Shown here: piece by piece, positions 15,867 to 23,616 of the stretch
Layout: every line of letters begins with the position of its first letter
How positions within the stretch are numbered: position 1 is the stretch's first letter
NCBI GenBank assembly: GCA_947467125.1
Contig: CANIGN010000005.1
Span: 1-32,183, forward strand
DNA from: Bacteriovoracaceae bacterium
GTDB taxonomy: Bacteria > Bdellovibrionota > UBA2428
Length of the DNA stretch: 32,183 nt
Direction: 5' to 3'
Notes under the pieces: generated by a model
Told to the model about the DNA's origin: nothing
Databases searched by the model: none
What the model saw: only the letters and a program-made list of their open reading frames with translations
Translations under genes and position numbers: made by a program

Positions 15867-17012
15867 TTAGAATTCAGAAAGTTCTTTTCGTTCTTGAGTC
15901 CAGAGCTCTTTTATCCAGGATAATGAATTATCTGTTGGAAGAAAGCTTATAGCTAAATCCATTTGCCGAAGAGCTTCTTTGAAATTTCGTTGATGAGCCA
16001 ATTCTATGGCTTCTTGCCTAAGCTTATGGGCTTGCAGGGTTTCCTGATAAGCCACACATCTAGCTTCTTCTCTTAGGGGGCGTTCTCGAAGGGCTTTCCA
16101 TGCGGTGAGGCCTCCGCCTTGGTCTGTATGCATGAGGCAGTTGGAATAATTTAATTTATATTCGGAGGCGATGCCTCGAGCTCCAAATTCTTGATTTCCA
16201 ATTGTTGAAACATAATCAGGTAATCCTAAGAGGGCATGACCTAATTCATGAGCAATCAAAAATTCACCCAAGTATCGAGATTGAAGTGAGGGGTTGTTTT
16301 CTTTGATCTCAGTAAGCATTCGATAACTAGAGATGATCACAAAAGAGGGGTTCGCAAAACCGCCCACTAATCGCGAGGAACTGAGATGGCGAGTTTCCAT
16401 CCTCATAAAGTCTGGAGCCTTAAGCGGCATGTTTGTGATAAATATTTTTAAAGGCTGATAGGGATTAAGCTTCCACCTGGGAAGGAGTTGTTTTCTATAA
16501 AAAGATTGCCAAAAAGAAAGGTTTTCTAATTCTTTTGCTTCGACTGAGCTTAAGAGGGGGGAAATTTCATCCGGAATTTGATCTTGAATGAAGCGCCACT
16601 TTTTAATTTTGATTCCAAAGTGGTCTTCAAAGCTTTGTAGGCTTACAAGAATGGCTTCGCGATTTATATATTCAGGAACTTTGGGATATCCTTCAAAGTT
16701 ATTGACATAAAACTCAACTTCACGCTCTGAAGATATTTTTGAAAGTTTATTTTCTTTAAAAATTGAAGCTGCACTTAAGAAGAGAACAATACAAATCGTT
16801 GCCCACGTAAGGAGGGTGGCGATTTGCTTGTGTTTGATCTTCTTATTGATGACGTTGAGTTGATGTTCAATGATTAAAATAAAATCATTGGTGGGTGGAT
16901 ATATAGAAAAAGCAGCGCCGCATGTACTGCAGAAACTTTGAGTTTCATCTGGTAATGGATGGGCACATCGTCCACAAAAGACTGATTGAGGCCCTTCAAC
17001 TCGAAAACGCAC
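15867..17012 (-). CDS. Membrane-anchored HELGH metallopeptidase-like protein with zinc ribbon
   Basis: About 381 residues; I do not know a named family with this full layout. The N-terminus has a zinc ribbon (C13-x-x-C16 and C28-x-x-C31). One membrane segment follows (about residues 63-84, IATLLTWATICIVLFLSAASIF). A large domain contains HELGH at 255-259, then ALLGLPD. HExxH is the zinc site of gluzincin/metzincin peptidases, and D266 or a distant Glu could be the third ligand. Cysteines (YSNCLMH, ARCVAY) lie beyond it. The last ~70 residues look like a TPR-type helix pair (HQRNFKEALRQMDLAISFLP). The start is a GTG at 17012, preceded by GATAAAAAAAG. The catalytic domain probably lies outside the cytoplasm; I infer this from the single segment. 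Confidence 0.7.
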   Translation of the reverse strand: MRFRVEGPQSVFCGRCAHPLPDETQSFCSTCGAAFSIYPPTNDFILIIEHQLNVINKKIKHKQIATLLTWATICIVLFLSAASIFKENKLSKISSEREVEFYVNNFEGYPKVPEYINREAILVSLQSFEDHFGIKIKKWRFIQDQIPDEISPLLSSVEAKELENLSFWQSFYRKQLLPRWKLNPYQPLKIFITNMPLKAPDFMRMETRHLSSSRLVGGFANPSFVIISSYRMLTEIKENNPSLQSRYLGEFLIAHELGHALLGLPDYVSTIGNQEFGARGIASEYKLNYSNCLMHTDQGGGLTAWKALRERPLREEARCVAYQETLQAHKLRQEAIELAHQRNFKEALRQMDLAISFLPTDNSLSWIKELWTQERKELSEF

Positions 17013-17048
17013 CTTTTTTTATCGGGGTGCACGTTGAACTTGAATGTG

Positions 17049-17100
17049 AATTAACTCTTAAGATCGAGTGGGTAATTTGTCGGTTAAATTTGAGTTAATT
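17049..17100. repeat. Inverted repeat downstream of the small unknown gene
   Basis: AATTAACTC (17049-17057) and GAGTTAATT (17092-17100) are exact inverted copies 34 bases apart. The right arm covers the stop codon of the leftward gene ending at 17095. AT-rich, with no T run; function unknown. Confidence 0.3.
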
Positions 17101-17358
17101 TTCGAAATTACTTTTAAGAGTTTTGAGAATTTCTTTGAGCCAAGATGTTTGTACTTTTTCTTCAAGTGCGATGATGAGTGCTTTAAATTGTTTTTGCTCT
17201 TTGAGGCTGCCTTTTTTGAGGGGAAAGTCTTTCTCTTGTTGGTCTAAAAGTTGGTTAAGAAGAAATTCTTTTGTTTCTTTTTTATAGGTCGATTCCCACG
17301 CTTTTTGGTGAGCAAATTCATCGTGAGCTTTTTTAAATTCAATGACGTTATTTTGCAT
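17095..17358 (-). CDS. Small unknown soluble protein (87 residues)
   Basis: I do not recognise this protein. It is charged, rich in Lys, Glu, Gln and Leu, has no membrane segment or cysteine, and is predicted by eye to be mostly helical. Sequences such as QLLDQQEKDFPLKKGSLKEQ look like paired helices. That it is a real gene is supported by one of the best promoters in the window just upstream, a short leader and an ATG start. It sits between the HELGH protein gene (downstream) and the three-gene dikinase operon (upstream), all on the same strand. A palindrome over its promoter suggests regulation. Confidence 0.6.
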   Translation of the reverse strand: MQNNVIEFKKAHDEFAHQKAWESTYKKETKEFLLNQLLDQQEKDFPLKKGSLKEQKQFKALIIALEEKVQTSWLKEILKTLKSNFEN

Positions 17359-17380
17359 TTTTGACTCTTTAACGAGGCTG

Positions 17381-17409
17381 AATATAGGTCTTTTGACGCG
17401 TCAAGTCAA
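17381..17409 (-). promoter_or_regulatory. Sigma70 promoter overlapped by the palindrome TTGACGCGTCAA
   Basis: On the minus strand TTGACT (17409-17404), an exact 17-bp spacer and TATATT (17386-17381) form a near-consensus promoter. The perfect 12-bp palindrome TTGACGCGTCAA (17393-17404) touches the -35 and fills the spacer, where a bound repressor would block RNA polymerase. The leader to the ATG at 17358 is about 16-20 bases. Confidence 0.6.
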
Positions 17410-17437
17410 TAAGTTGTTTTGATGATCGTGAATGGTG

Positions 17438-18205
17438 CTAGGGAAAATCTTGAGTTCCAAGGCCCTTCCAAAGCCCTTTTTGGTAATTTTGAACATACCA
17501 AAGGGCTTTGGAAGGTGGGAGATAAAAGTATTTTTTTGAAGTCACACCTATTTGAAAGGGAATCATACCAGTCTCTTCTGCAAGCTGCATTTCCTCGAGG
17601 TCTTCTCCAATATATATAGCTTTATTTTTACTTTGATTGGCTAGAACAAGGCCTCGCTCAAAAAGAATTTTTGAACCTTTGTTTTTTCTTTCTGTATTTT
17701 TTTGTGGAATAAAAAGCGATCCCTTGAAAACTCTATGCTCATCATGACCGCTGAATTTACCAAAAGGAGAAAAATCCCAAGGCTCTTCATCCTCTTTCCA
17801 GCTTGTTTTATCTGCAGGAACTTTTCCGGATAAAAAATCAATTAATCGAAGAATCTTTGCGCTCGCTAAATCTTTGAGAGGCTTTTCTGGTGGATAGTTG
17901 ACTCCCCATTCCTCAGGTACGTCTGTGAGCATTCCTAGTTTGAGGCCCTTTTTTTGCAAATCATTTATATAATCTCGAGCGGATTCATAGCGCCTTCCGT
18001 CTAACCATTTGAATTTTCCATACATGTTTTTGGAGTGAACCTCTCTCATGTAAAACATGGGATTGTAGTTGTTTGTCTTGGTATCAATGAGAGTGTTCCC
18101 AAGGTCTAAGAAAATCCAAACATTTTTCTTTGAAGAACGCCGTTGTTGAGCAAAAGCGTAAAAACCTAAAAATAAAAAACAAAACGTTAAAAAGTAAAAC
18201 TTCAT
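17438..18205 (-). CDS. Secreted HAD-like protein
   Basis: A 255-residue protein with a signal peptide (residues 1-19, ending AFA before QQ) and a HAD-like core. Motif I is FLDLGNTLID with nucleophile D34, but the second Asp of D-x-D is Gly36, as in some HAD members (the DLGN type). A GMLTDV segment fits motif II, and IYIGED fits motif IV. The catalytic Lys is less clear. The missing second Asp makes classical phosphatase activity uncertain. GAAGGAG lies 7 bases before the ATG at 18205. The gene overlaps the MFS stop by 4 bases (ATGA) and is the last of a three-gene operon. A large inverted repeat lies inside its final codons. The substrate is unknown. Confidence 0.7.
   Translation of the reverse strand: MKFYFLTFCFLFLGFYAFAQQRRSSKKNVWIFLDLGNTLIDTKTNNYNPMFYMREVHSKNMYGKFKWLDGRRYESARDYINDLQKKGLKLGMLTDVPEEWGVNYPPEKPLKDLASAKILRLIDFLSGKVPADKTSWKEDEEPWDFSPFGKFSGHDEHRVFKGSLFIPQKNTERKNKGSKILFERGLVLANQSKNKAIYIGEDLEEMQLAEETGMIPFQIGVTSKKYFYLPPSKALWYVQNYQKGLWKGLGTQDFP
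17464..17515. repeat. Long inverted repeat (20-22 bp arms) in the 3' end of the HAD-like gene
   Basis: The left arm is 17464-17485 (begins CCTTCCAAAGCCC, ends TTGGTA) and the right arm 17496-17515 (begins TACCAA, ends GGGCTTTGGAAGG). They match over 20 bp except for two extra T in the left arm, around a 10-base loop. It encodes residues near SKALWYVQ...QKGLWKG. No T run follows on either strand, so it is not a standard terminator. It could protect the operon's mRNA 3' end or be a remnant of a repeat element. Confidence 0.65.
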
Positions 18206-19434
18206 GAGAAAGCTCCTTCTTCAAGTGAAGTTGATAAATCAAGACTCTTCGATTTGTGATGAGATCGCGTCATCATAAAAACAAGAGAAAGAATAAGGAT
18301 TCCGAGACAGCTAAAAATCCCTGATTGAGTCAGAAGGTCATTCAACTTTCCTTCTTGGAGTGAAGACCCAATAAGAGCGGCCATCCAGGCGCAGACAGCT
18401 CGATCGACGATCGACTCAAGCGAGAGGAGTGTTGCGCGAAATTGTGTTTTTTCTTGAATTGCATCGTTGATGAGTTGTTTTTGAATAGGAAAAGCAATTC
18501 CAGAAGCGAGAGAAAAAATTAAAAGTAAAATCAGAGTAAAAATTTTATCAGCATAAGGAATGAGAAAAAGAGTGAGTCCCATTGCAATCGTTGCGAAAGA
18601 AACAGCTTGGCGATTTTTTTTAAAACTTTGAAAAATTTGTGGAAAAAATGAGCCCAAAGCTTCACTCAAAGTCATAAGCGACATAATCCATCCAAATGAA
18701 TAAAGAGTGAAGTTTTTAGAGTTTAAGATAGGTTGATAGAGATTGACTTGGCATAAGCGAGTCAGGGTGAAGATTCCTATTCCTTGTATAATAATAAAGA
18801 GCAAATAAAAATTAGATCCAAGATATTTAAGAGCTTTGAGAGTCCCCTGGAGTGAGCTCTTGTGTGTAGATTTTTGAAAAGAAATTTCTGGAAGCTTTAG
18901 GACAAAGAAAAGTGAAACGAGGGCGTTAAAAGTTGTGATCCAATAAGGAAGGGTCAGGTGCCATTTCATAAGAAATCCTACAATTGCCCAGCAAAAAACT
19001 TTTCCAAAAAGGCTTATAGCACGTGCCTTACCTTCTACTTTTGCGTATTCGTGCTGAACTTGATTTTGTTGAAGGTATTCATAGAGATAAGCTGAGGAAG
19101 CGCCTGATATAAAAGATCTTGAAAGCGCAATCAGTAAAAAATGCCATAAGAATCCGCTGTAGTGAGCTGCAAAAATAGGAAGAAGATTTGCAAAGATAAG
19201 AGTTCCCGCTCCCCATATGAGACATTTTTTATAACCCAGACGATCTGCAAGATATCCTGTGGGAATTTCTAAAAAACAAAACACAATATAGTAAAGACTT
19301 TGAATGCGGAAGATTTGCAAGTCACTGACTCCACTCAGTTTTTGGTATTCATAGAATACAGGAACCCAAACAAGGAGAGTGTAGAAAAACTGGAAAGCAG
19401 TATAAAGATAGATAACCTTTTTGCTTTCTTTCAT
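18202..19434 (-). CDS. Major facilitator superfamily transporter
   Basis: A 410-residue membrane protein with about 12 hydrophobic segments. It has the MFS motif A between helices 2 and 3 (GYLADRLGYKKC), and the N-terminal segment YLYTAFQFFYTLLVWVPVFY matches other members. The PTGYLAD stretch and overall look resemble drug/metabolite exporters, but the substrate cannot be predicted. It starts 7 bases after the dikinase-like gene's stop and overlaps the HAD-like gene by 4 bases, so the three are almost certainly one transcript. The context suggests it moves a molecule that the neighbouring enzyme phosphorylates or makes. That is inference. Confidence 0.9.
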   Translation of the reverse strand: MKESKKVIYLYTAFQFFYTLLVWVPVFYEYQKLSGVSDLQIFRIQSLYYIVFCFLEIPTGYLADRLGYKKCLIWGAGTLIFANLLPIFAAHYSGFLWHFLLIALSRSFISGASSAYLYEYLQQNQVQHEYAKVEGKARAISLFGKVFCWAIVGFLMKWHLTLPYWITTFNALVSLFFVLKLPEISFQKSTHKSSLQGTLKALKYLGSNFYLLFIIIQGIGIFTLTRLCQVNLYQPILNSKNFTLYSFGWIMSLMTLSEALGSFFPQIFQSFKKNRQAVSFATIAMGLTLFLIPYADKIFTLILLLIFSLASGIAFPIQKQLINDAIQEKTQFRATLLSLESIVDRAVCAWMAALIGSSLQEGKLNDLLTQSGIFSCLGILILSLVFMMTRSHHKSKSLDLSTSLEEGAFS

Positions 19435-19441
19435 AAAATCA

Positions 19442-21451
19442 TTACTTGCTATAGGGCCTTAATTGAAGAATGTAGAGTCCGTCAGAGTTTGCAAGCCATT
19501 CTATATCGACCGGAGCACTAAAAGTATAGTCGGGAGAAAAGTGTGATTGAAGAAAACGCCCGCAATACGCCAACTTTTGAAGAGTTTCTTTTTGTTCATC
19601 ACTTAAATCCTCTTGTTCTTTACCTCTTGCCACGGTTCGGCCGCCACCTTCGACAGTGTTGTAGAGATATTGATAAGGAGCTTCGCTTCCTTGAACAATT
19701 TGAACGGCAGATTTAGTAGAAATATTCATATAAACATTTCGAAAGTCACTTTTATTTGCGGGGTTACTTGTGACTAAAACTCCACCCATTTTTGAAGGAA
19801 TTTCTTCTTGAATAATGACTCCCATGTACACATCGTCGAGTGATATCCCCACGTCTTGTCTAAGGCGTACGCTTCGAGGTGAAAGGATAGAGGCCCAAAC
19901 TTGTTTGATGCTTTCAAAAATATTATCAGCAGTCGTCACGTGATTGATGCTTTCGTAAATTCCAGCAGCAGAAAATCCATAGAGATCTTCAGCGTTAGAT
20001 GAGCTTCGAACAACAAAGCTTGAAACTCCGCCTAAGTTCATCATGATTTCGCTATCGATGTAGCTCTTTAAATGCTTTGGCAGTCTTGTTTCTAAAATCA
20101 TGTGCTGCAGATTGATACAGAGGGCATCGATCTGCCGAGCATTCAGCTCGAGCGCCATCTTAAGTTTTCCAATGGCTTGTTGAATTTTGGGAGATGATTC
20201 TAGAAATTGTTGTTGAATTGCAAAGGGAATAGCAATTCCTTTTGAAAGGTTTACAGAATTTTTTAAATAGTTGTGAGAGAGTTCATAAATTTTTGAAATA
20301 TCTTGAGAGGTTATTTTCGGAGGTAATTTATGATTTAAAGCTTTTGCAAGATAGTTCAAAAGATTCGCTCGAGGAGGGCGTTTCACTTGATAAAAACCAA
20401 GAATCCGCTGAGAGCCTTCATTTAAAACATGGAATAATTCACCTAAGTTTGCTGCTTTTGTTCCGTACTTAAATCGATCTTCGACTCGTAAGTTTTCAAG
20501 TGAGGTAATAGGAACATTCGTCACAAGTGGTTCGTCGAGTTTGATCTTTGTTGCTTTCCAAGATGGTTTTAAAAGATCAGTGGGTTTATCTGTGGGACGA
20601 ATTCGAACATGATTGGCGTTGTTATCAACTTGATATTCAACCCAGGAATTTTGCCAAGAGTGTTTTGATATTTCTTGAAGAATGCCCAGTTGAATCGCGT
20701 TGGGGATTTGCCAGCCACTTGCCAAAACATTTGTGTGTGAAAGAGGTGTTGTGTGTTCAGCGTTGATGATTCCAGAAAGGCGAGGAATGTCATCGGGTAC
20801 GCGAGGCATGACAATGATGTCGTGCCATTCAAGAGTGCTCTTTTGAAGTTGGTAGTCTTCTAGGTTGTCAAAAGCACGGATGCGTCCAACTGTTTTTCCT
20901 GGATTCAGCGGAATGTAAGTTGCCGAAGCGAAAAGTTCATGGGCATAGATTCGAGGAAGGCGAAGTGAGTCTTCATCCTTGATAAAGTTTTCTTGAAAAT
21001 GATTTGCGGGTTTGATGTAAAGCGGAAGCGAGGGATCAAGATTTTTTCGAACAATTTTATAAAAATCTTCGAGCATGTTGAGATTCATTGTGTCGACTTC
21101 AACGGTTTCAAGAGTGAAGAATTTTTTTTGTGCGTGATCTTGAAGAGCGATAATCCCCAAGAAGAAGCGGCGACTTTCACTTTGGTAAAAACTTTCATTG
21201 AACTGGTCTATGTTTTGTTCGAGTTCGTTGAGGGGGATTTTGAGAAGGCAATCGGCAATGTAATTTGCATGAAAAGAATAGGATGCGTGATTTAAAAAGT
21301 GAACGGTGTTTTGGTTGCGATCAATCACGACTTTGACAAACGGAACTCCCGCTAGATGACCACAGATTTGTTGAAAGGCTTCGGTGCTGAGGGTTTCGTT
21401 ACATATATTTTGAACGTTCGAGATCGTAGGATTTTCTAAACCACCTCTCAT
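19442..21451 (-). CDS. Dikinase-like enzyme: swivelling phospho-His domain followed by ATP-grasp domain
   Basis: A 669-residue protein related to PEP synthase, pyruvate phosphate dikinase, rifampin phosphotransferase and glucan water dikinase. Residues 1-~200 are not recognisable. The phospho-His domain comes next (GIINAEHTTPLSHTNVLASG, His239). An ATP-grasp domain then fills about 300-669, with KAANLGEL, GIAIPFAI, FVVRSSSNAEDL, VWASILSPRSVRLR, GVIIQEE and a final DIEWL...LYILQLRPY. The order His-then-ATP is the reverse of PEP synthase and PPDK and resembles glucan water dikinase. The PEP/pyruvate barrel is absent. It probably passes the beta-phosphate of ATP to an acceptor held by the N-terminal region. 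GAGGGG lies 6 bases before the ATG at 21451. First gene of the operon. Confidence 0.8.
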   Translation of the reverse strand: MRGGLENPTISNVQNICNETLSTEAFQQICGHLAGVPFVKVVIDRNQNTVHFLNHASYSFHANYIADCLLKIPLNELEQNIDQFNESFYQSESRRFFLGIIALQDHAQKKFFTLETVEVDTMNLNMLEDFYKIVRKNLDPSLPLYIKPANHFQENFIKDEDSLRLPRIYAHELFASATYIPLNPGKTVGRIRAFDNLEDYQLQKSTLEWHDIIVMPRVPDDIPRLSGIINAEHTTPLSHTNVLASGWQIPNAIQLGILQEISKHSWQNSWVEYQVDNNANHVRIRPTDKPTDLLKPSWKATKIKLDEPLVTNVPITSLENLRVEDRFKYGTKAANLGELFHVLNEGSQRILGFYQVKRPPRANLLNYLAKALNHKLPPKITSQDISKIYELSHNYLKNSVNLSKGIAIPFAIQQQFLESSPKIQQAIGKLKMALELNARQIDALCINLQHMILETRLPKHLKSYIDSEIMMNLGGVSSFVVRSSSNAEDLYGFSAAGIYESINHVTTADNIFESIKQVWASILSPRSVRLRQDVGISLDDVYMGVIIQEEIPSKMGGVLVTSNPANKSDFRNVYMNISTKSAVQIVQGSEAPYQYLYNTVEGGGRTVARGKEQEDLSDEQKETLQKLAYCGRFLQSHFSPDYTFSAPVDIEWLANSDGLYILQLRPYSK

Positions 21452-21578
21452 GTTGCACCCCTCAATGTAGGACTAGCATTCGCGTAGAGTTTTGATCAAC
21501 TTTTGGGCGAACTTAAAAACCCTATAAAAATATTTCTAAAAAGTGCCTCACATTCTTTTCTGAAGTAGATATAAATCA

Positions 21579-22298
21579 ATGAGCTTTGAGCGTTTAAAAG
21601 TAAAACTTTATTGTGATGGGGCCTATAAAGAGGAAATCCTTAAATACAATCAGGATCCAGAAATCGCAGGCATGACCACGAATCCTTCTTTAATGAAAAA
21701 AGCAGGCATTCATGATTATGTGAGTTTTAGCCAAGAAGTTTTAAAAGTGGTGACGCAAAAACCAATCTCCTTTGAAGTTTTTGCAGATGATATTCCCGAG
21801 ATGACTCGTCAAGCAAAGCTCATCGCAACATGGGGAAAAAATGTTTACGTAAAAATTCCGATCTTGAACACGAAGGGAATCTCTACGGCTTCTTTGATTC
21901 AAGAGCTTTCTCATTCAGGTGTGAAGGTGAATGTCACGGCTGTTTTAACGGAAGAGCAAATTCAAGAAGCGTTGAAGGTTTTAGCTGGAGGAGCTCCTTC
22001 GATTTTATCGATATTTGCAGGACGCATTGCCGATACGGCTCGTGATCCAAATCCACTTGTGAAAGACGCTGTTGAGGCTGCCAAAAAAAAGGCGCCTAGT
22101 GTGGAAGTTTTGTGGGCAAGTACGCGTGAAGTTTATAATCTCATTGAGGCAGAAAAGGCTGGTTGCCAAATTATTACTGTTCCTGGAAGCATTTTAGAAA
22201 AGTATCGAGACATGCGTACAAAAACTTTGCACGAAGTGAGTTTGGACACAGTCAAAACTTTTAAAAAAGATAGCGATGCTGCGGGTTATTCGCTTTAA
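21579..22298 (+). CDS. tal: Transaldolase family protein (short, TalC/fructose-6-phosphate aldolase type)
   Basis: A class I aldolase of the pentose phosphate pathway, 239 residues, in the size range of the small transaldolases. Visible marks are an Asp in LYCDGAYKE at the N-terminus, GMTTNPSLMKKAG (the TTNPSL signature), and YVKIPILNTKG with Schiff-base Lys92. Also present are VNVTAVLT, SIFAGRIADTARDP and a STREVYN stretch. Transaldolase and fructose-6-phosphate aldolase activity are hard to separate without more residues. The ATG at 21579 lies 7 bases after a TAGATA (21566-21571), with GTGCCT (21543-21548) as a weak -35, so this is another possible leaderless start. It is divergent from the dikinase operon. 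Confidence 0.9.
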   Translation: MSFERLKVKLYCDGAYKEEILKYNQDPEIAGMTTNPSLMKKAGIHDYVSFSQEVLKVVTQKPISFEVFADDIPEMTRQAKLIATWGKNVYVKIPILNTKGISTASLIQELSHSGVKVNVTAVLTEEQIQEALKVLAGGAPSILSIFAGRIADTARDPNPLVKDAVEAAKKKAPSVEVLWASTREVYNLIEAEKAGCQIITVPGSILEKYRDMRTKTLHEVSLDTVKTFKKDSDAAGYSL

Positions 22299-22356
22299 TT
22301 AAGTGTCTTAACCAAAAATTCACAGTCTAAAGCTCATTTTGTTGCGAAAATAAACT

Positions 22357-22947
22357 GTGCGCTTTTGTTCTTTAGTTTTGTTTTCTTTTTTTGCACTCAA
22401 TGGATGCGTGCCTTTTCCACTCGCTCTTAAGAATGGAAATTGTCTCGTTCAGGATCAAATTATTAATACTTATCATTTAGAGGGAGCCTGGAAGACAGAG
22501 ACGGATGCGAATGGCGAGTTTGAAATGATTTATTTTGAAGCGCCTAATTTGTGGTTTAAGGATCTTGAAAGCTCGAGAGTTTCAGTCACAGCAGGCGATG
22601 GAAAAACGATCTATGCGATTCTTTCTCATCGCATGTGTAAGATCCATTGGAATGATGGAGCTCCTGATGCGGCTCTGGAAGTCGGAGCGTATGACATTCT
22701 CAACAACGAAAGTGCGATTGCTCAGCGTTCGTTGCAAGTTGTAGATGGAAAAGTAGATTTGGGTTTAGCAGCAGATTCGACAGCTGATTATATTAGCTAT
22801 CATTTTAGCGATGGTTGTGGCGGTACTAAATTGACACTCAGTGGGCATCTTGACGGTGGTTCTGGCATTCAGACCAAAACATATACGCTGTATCAGACAG
22901 ATCCTGCGGTTATTCAAGGCGTTTGCTCCAGCACAAGTTCAAATTAA
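22357..22947 (+). CDS. Unknown protein, probable lipoprotein
   Basis: I do not recognise this 196-residue protein. The GTG at 22357 opens a short signal sequence (MRFCSLVLFSFFALNGC) whose LNGC at 14-17 could be a lipobox with Cys17 as the lipidated residue. Asn before Gly is unusual, so the call is tentative. The mature part is rich in Asp, Gly, Ser and Thr and looks like a beta-sheet protein. It has a few cysteines (MCKIHW, DGCGG, GVCSST), which could form disulfides outside the cytoplasm. A TAAACT (22351-22356) abuts the GTG, but it is too close to serve as its -10. It lies between transaldolase and a TPR gene, same strand. Confidence 0.6.
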   Translation: MRFCSLVLFSFFALNGCVPFPLALKNGNCLVQDQIINTYHLEGAWKTETDANGEFEMIYFEAPNLWFKDLESSRVSVTAGDGKTIYAILSHRMCKIHWNDGAPDAALEVGAYDILNNESAIAQRSLQVVDGKVDLGLAADSTADYISYHFSDGCGGTKLTLSGHLDGGSGIQTKTYTLYQTDPAVIQGVCSSTSSN

Positions 22948-22987
22948 ATCATCTTTGATGAAGCGTTAAATTATTGCCGCTTCTCTT

Positions 22988-23017
22988 TTCACTTTCAGAA
23001 GTGAATTTCCCTATAAT
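22988..23017 (+). promoter_or_regulatory. Promoter for the TPR gene, leaderless layout
   Basis: TTCACT (22988-22993), an 18-bp spacer and a perfect TATAAT (23012-23017) are followed by 8 bases and the ATG at 23026. The gap is only A/T plus one G, with no Shine-Dalgarno sequence. Confidence 0.55.
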
Positions 23018-23025
23018 GAAAAAAT

Positions 23026-23544
23026 ATGGCTGACGTGGATCTCGGCGAGCTCGAGCATTATTTGCGTATTTTTCAAGAGAATCCAGATTCACGCGTTTTC
23101 GCTCCTTTGGCCGACCTTTATCGCAGACTTGGAAGAATGGATGATGCGGAAAGAATTTGCCGTGAAGGTCTTCGAAGACATCCTTACTATGCGGGGGGTC
23201 GAGTGGCTCTTGCGCATATTCTCTTTGATCGAGGGCAACTTAAAGAAGCCTTTGATGAAGTAGAGTCCATCGTCACTTATTATCCGGACAATCTTTTAGC
23301 TCGAAAGATTTTGATCAAAGCATTGCTCTCTTTGGGTCAGCGCGATCGAGCGCATCGTGAGTTAGAGGCTTTGCGAGCTCTTGCTCCAGAAGTGGCGGCC
23401 GACCCAGAGTTGCATGCATTCTTTAAATCGGGAGCTCCGTCGGCACGGCGCTTTGAGTCGGTCTCTGATTATCTCCCTCAAAGCCTTCTAGAAGGTCTCA
23501 AGCTTCAAGCTGCAATTCTTCAGCGTCTGATTGCAAGTATTTAA
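23026..23544 (+). CDS. TPR-repeat protein
   Basis: A 172-residue soluble protein of tetratricopeptide repeats, with no enzyme domain. Repeats are visible at about residues 20-55 (PLADLYRRLGRMDDAERICREG), 55-90 (GRVALAHILFDRGQLKEAFDEV) and 90-125 (ARKILIKALLSLGQRDRAHREL). Each has the small-residue and Pro pattern of the family. The tail (~130-172) is a separate region ending in a helix. TPR proteins scaffold other proteins; the partner is unknown. It precedes efp with 72 bases between and has its own promoter. A second helical-repeat gene follows accC, so the efp-acc genes are bracketed by two such proteins. Confidence 0.85.
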   Translation: MADVDLGELEHYLRIFQENPDSRVFAPLADLYRRLGRMDDAERICREGLRRHPYYAGGRVALAHILFDRGQLKEAFDEVESIVTYYPDNLLARKILIKALLSLGQRDRAHRELEALRALAPEVAADPELHAFFKSGAPSARRFESVSDYLPQSLLEGLKLQAAILQRLIASI

Positions 23545-23576
23545 GGCAAGTATTTGGGCTCCTTTCCATCTAACCT

Positions 23577-23605
23577 TTGACTCTTAGCGAGGGCGGTTCT
23601 AGATT
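23577..23605 (+). promoter_or_regulatory. Promoter for efp (and probably accB-accC)
   Basis: TTGACT (23577-23582), an exact 17-bp spacer and TAGATT (23600-23605) precede the ATG at 23617 by 11 bases. The leader is about 4-5 bases, too short for a Shine-Dalgarno sequence. Confidence 0.6.
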
Positions 23606-23616
23606 TTAGCTCAGTT

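Noticed and set aside
17464-17515. Integron attC site or insertion-sequence end
   Set aside because: No GTTRRRY/RYYYAAC core sites, no transposase or integrase nearby, and no flanking direct repeat that I can see.
17419-17619. Plus-strand open frame across the long inverted repeat
   Set aside because: It is antisense to the HAD-like gene and its similar KALF/KGLW words arise only from the inverted repeat.
22948-22966. Terminator after the candidate lipoprotein gene
   Set aside because: Only a 5-bp stem (TCATC-TTT-GATGA) with no T run.
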